NCBI RefSeq assembly: GCF_025766255.1 | Contig: NW_026516685.1 | Coordinates: forward strand, 62,001-126,000 | Source: Zychaea mexicana | Taxonomy: Eukaryota; Mucoromycota; Mucoromycetes; Mucorales; Lichtheimiaceae | DNA length: 64,000 nucleotides | Reading direction: 5' to 3' | Shown here: positions 63,417-64,000 of the stretch, piece by piece | How positions within the stretch are numbered: position 1 is the stretch's first letter | Layout: the number at the start of each line of letters is the position of its first letter | Translations under genes and position numbers: made by a program | Notes under the pieces: generated by a model | Seen by the model: only the letters and a program-made list of their open reading frames with translations | Told to the model about the DNA's origin: nothing | The model's database searches: none

Positions 63417-63673
63417 CCCCCAATTCATCTAATACAAATCCTTCATCAAAAATTACTTTTAATGTTAATTTTGGAGATGGAGGTGTAGGGTCAAGTAATC
63501 ATCCATCAAATAATAATTCCAATAATGATAAACCAATTACTTCTCCTGGAGTTGCTGCAGGAATTATTTCTAGAACAACAATAACTGCTGCAGTTAAAAT
63601 TGCAAAAACAAATTCTAGAAATGGATTGTTTTTAGGTGTTGTTGGTACCATTAGGTGAAATGATGAATCATAA
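63407..63673 (+). pseudogene. Asn/Ser/Gly-rich mitochondrial-type ORF using TGA
   Basis: No ATG at the start of the readable part; the frame from about 63407 reads ISSAPNSSNTNPSSKITFNV, then FGDGGVGSSNH, an N/S run, and a small-residue helix (GVAAGIISRTTITAAVKIA). It crosses TGA at 63656 where Trp would fit (IR-W-NDES) and ends at TAA 63671. Glycine/asparagine heads followed by such a helix occur in hypothetical proteins of fungal mitochondrial genomes and plasmids; this resemblance is from memory of the general type. Confidence 0.45.
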
Positions 63674-63688
63674 CTATGAAGAAAAAAA

Positions 63689-64000
63689 ATGAGAGAAATG
63701 TGTGAAAGAATGTATTATCACTCTATTAAAGGATCTGGTAGTCCTCTACCAGATAGAAACTTCAAAATTAATTCTCTAAATGAAAATAGTAATAATTTTG
63801 TAGAACTAATTTCAATATTTATTGAAAATCCACAAGATGTATTTACTTTATTAAATGAATATTTTAGAGGTAGTGATGGAAATCCTACTCCAATTTTAAT
63901 TTTATGTGTTTGTCTATTTACATTTATTGGAATTCTTGGTTGTTTCTTTTTAATTATAGGTATGTTAAGTAAACTAGTTAAAATTGAAGAATGAGACTTT
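63689..64000 (+). CDS. mitochondrial-type small membrane protein, runs off the window
   Basis: The frame starts at ATG 63689 (MREMCERMYYHSIKGSGSPL), has a soluble part with FVELISIFIENPQDVFTLLN, and a strong membrane helix (ILILCVCLFTFIGILGCFFL). The TGA at 63992-63994 would be Trp under the fungal mitochondrial code, and the frame then continues to the window end. Under the standard code it stops there with 101 aa. An eight-A run just upstream may hide a frameshift joining it to the preceding frame. Confidence 0.45.

Larger units (their letters stand above)
63000..64000. other. AT-rich mitochondrion- or mitochondrial-plasmid-like DNA
   Basis: From about 63.0 kb base composition becomes much more AT-rich, introns disappear, TTA/AGA/AAT codons dominate, and frames run through TGA where Trp fits. 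The three frames described separately resemble small hypothetical membrane proteins of fungal mitochondrial genomes or linear plasmids. It reaches the window edge, so its extent is unknown. Alternatives are a nuclear mitochondrial insertion or an assembly chimera. Confidence 0.55.

Overview
The window is nuclear DNA of a filamentous fungus, most likely an early-diverging zygomycete of the Mucoromycota (Mucorales-like). The reasons are: dense short GT-AG introns of about 70-200 bp with a few GC-AG ones; a typical fungal EF-1alpha gene; tuberin (TSC2) and UBE2S orthologues that many yeasts lack; trinucleotide-driven Q/S/N/A runs; and AT-rich intergenic DNA. I built the gene models by hand from splice signals, reading-frame phase and family conservation. 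Nearly every model closes exactly in frame.

Layout, left to right. 0-6.2 kb: an allantoate-permease-like MFS transporter and an MiT/TFE-type bHLH factor, both +. 9.3-15.6 kb, all -: a low-complexity protein that may act in adaptor/clathrin traffic, a carnitine O-acetyltransferase ending in a peroxisomal AKL signal, and directly upstream of it a mitochondrial carnitine/acylcarnitine carrier. The last two are consecutive steps of the carnitine shuttle. 16.6-20.9 kb, -: a secreted GH31 alpha-glucosidase with 17 exons, including 9-nt and 14-nt micro-exons. 22-34.6 kb, +: mitochondrial rhomboid protease, tuberin, a PLD6-like phospholipase D-family protein and EF-1alpha. 34.6-39.6 kb: a 5-kb stretch without recognisable genes that holds a 178-bp TIR element (MITE) and a diverged two-copy repeat. 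39.7-43.2 kb, +: a second secreted GH31 alpha-glucosidase with only 11 exons. 43.7-48.5 kb, -: a SANT/Myb-like DNA-binding-type protein and a secreted cysteine-rich protein with WFxQP repeats. 48.8-54 kb, +: UBE2S ubiquitin-conjugating enzyme and a type II membrane PC-esterase-like protein.

55.4-61.5 kb is an apparently complete CACTA/EnSpm-like DNA transposon. It has CACTG...CAGTG termini, subterminal TTAAAGG-type repeats, an intact 8-exon, 991-residue Tnp2-like transposase on +, a divergently transcribed 4-exon, 246-residue accessory gene of unknown family on -, and a roughly 370-bp purine tract behind the accessory gene. This is the best candidate for something not previously described.

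61.5-64 kb: the 3' exons of an unidentified minus-strand gene, then a sharp switch near 63.0 kb to very AT-rich DNA. Its reading frames look mitochondrial, with TGA probably read as Trp and with frameshifts. I read it as DNA derived from a mitochondrion or mitochondrial plasmid, or as an assembly junction.

No tRNA, rRNA or CRISPR array was recognised.
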